From positions 1-20,647 of the IMG/VR virus record IMGVR_UViG_3300009103_000187: a stretch of DNA of 20,647 nt. One strand, 5' to 3'. The notes under the pieces were generated by a model. That model ran no database searches, was not told where the DNA came from, and saw only the letters and a program-made list of their open reading frames with translations. Positions within the stretch are counted from its first letter, which is position 1. Each line of letters opens with the position of its first letter. This DNA is from a virus. The translations under genes were made by a program, and so were the position numbers. Below are positions 20,529-20,647 of this stretch, piece after piece.

Positions 20529-20647
20529 AACCAATGAGCACACACGACGATTTGTGGGAAAAACAGGCACCGAGCCGGGTACAAAAACCCGAAGCGGTCG
20601 CTGAGAAAGCCCCAGCAAAAAAGAAAGCTCCGGCGAAGAAGCCAGCA
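20529..20647. repeat. Terminal direct repeat, right copy
   Basis: Exact copy of bases 1-119. Removing one copy gives a circle of 20,528 bp. The copy begins inside the ribosome binding site of the 41-aa gene (AAGGA at 20525-20529), so the break point falls in the middle of a translation signal. That fits an arbitrary assembly break rather than a natural genome end. Confidence 0.95.
20534..20647 (+). CDS. Right-hand partial copy of the Lys/Ala-tailed gene
   Basis: First 38 codons of the 41-aa gene at 6-131, cut by the contig end; identical because it lies in the 119-base terminal repeat. This copy shows the native upstream region: AAGGA at 20525-20529, 4 bases before the ATG, and a 76-base gap after the capsid gene. 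In the circular genome there is only one such gene. Confidence 0.9.
   Translation, partial: MSTHDDLWEKQAPSRVQKPEAVAEKAPAKKKAPAKKPA

Noticed and set aside
1-20647. CRISPR arrays, tRNA genes, insertion sequences, integrase and attachment sites
   Set aside because: I looked for regular repeats, cloverleaf-like sequences, transposase or recombinase motifs and saw none. A dedicated tRNA or profile search could still find a diverged one.

Overview
This window reads as one complete small tailed-phage genome. Bases 1-119 recur exactly at 20529-20647, so the contig is circular and the non-redundant genome is 20,528 bp. All genes lie on the + strand and are packed almost without gaps; no stretch of 300 bases lacks a gene. 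The structural set (P27-type small terminase, large terminase, HK97-type portal, S78-type prohead protease, HK97-fold capsid, tail tube, frameshifted tail chaperone, tape measure) indicates a siphovirus. The host is most likely a Gram-positive, probably actinobacterial, cell. That is inferred from the endolysin with a C-terminal peptidoglycan-binding domain, the r1t-like holin, the actinophage-style tail-fibre N-terminus, and an exported transglycosylase with a Thr-rich linker. No integrase, repressor, DNA polymerase, helicase, primase or tRNA gene was recognised.

Layout, starting from packaging: HNH nuclease (14821-15162), a 56-aa ORF in an AT-rich leader (15159-15329), small and large terminase (15326-17190), a two-helix membrane peptide (17191-17334), portal, protease and capsid (17331-20457). 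Across the contig junction come a 41-aa Lys/Ala-tailed protein, a head-tail adaptor, a probable tail terminator, a 53-aa protein, the tail tube, chaperones G and GT made through a CCCTTTA -1 slip, an HK97-gp10-like tail completion protein, the tape measure and a hub protein. A fibre locus follows: one fibre-like protein, three tandem diverged paralogues and a small chaperone-like protein (5718-8497). Lysis genes come next: amidase endolysin, holin and a second membrane protein (8513-9859).

The remainder (9859-14824) is a compact accessory/DNA-metabolism block: small Cys-rich and HTH proteins, ERF-type annealing protein, a winged-helix-like protein, XF1762-type acetyltransferase-like protein, VRR-NUC nuclease, C5-cytosine methyltransferase, a winged-helix protein possibly acting at replication, a secreted lytic transglycosylase and a PAPS-reductase-like ATP pyrophosphatase. 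Nearly all junctions from 9.4 to 18.4 kb are 1-4 nt ATGA, GTGA or TGATG overlaps, so translation is probably coupled over long polycistronic messages, and this coupling fixes most start codons.

The most unusual features are two cases of extensive overprinting. A 138-codon ORF with a strong Shine-Dalgarno lies wholly inside the methyltransferase gene in the +1 frame. The signal peptide and linker of the secreted transglycosylase are encoded in a different frame across the last 79 codons of the winged-helix gene. Other points of interest are the canonical -1 slippery heptamer, the displaced gp10-like gene, the tandem fibre paralogues and the near absence of recognisable replication genes.
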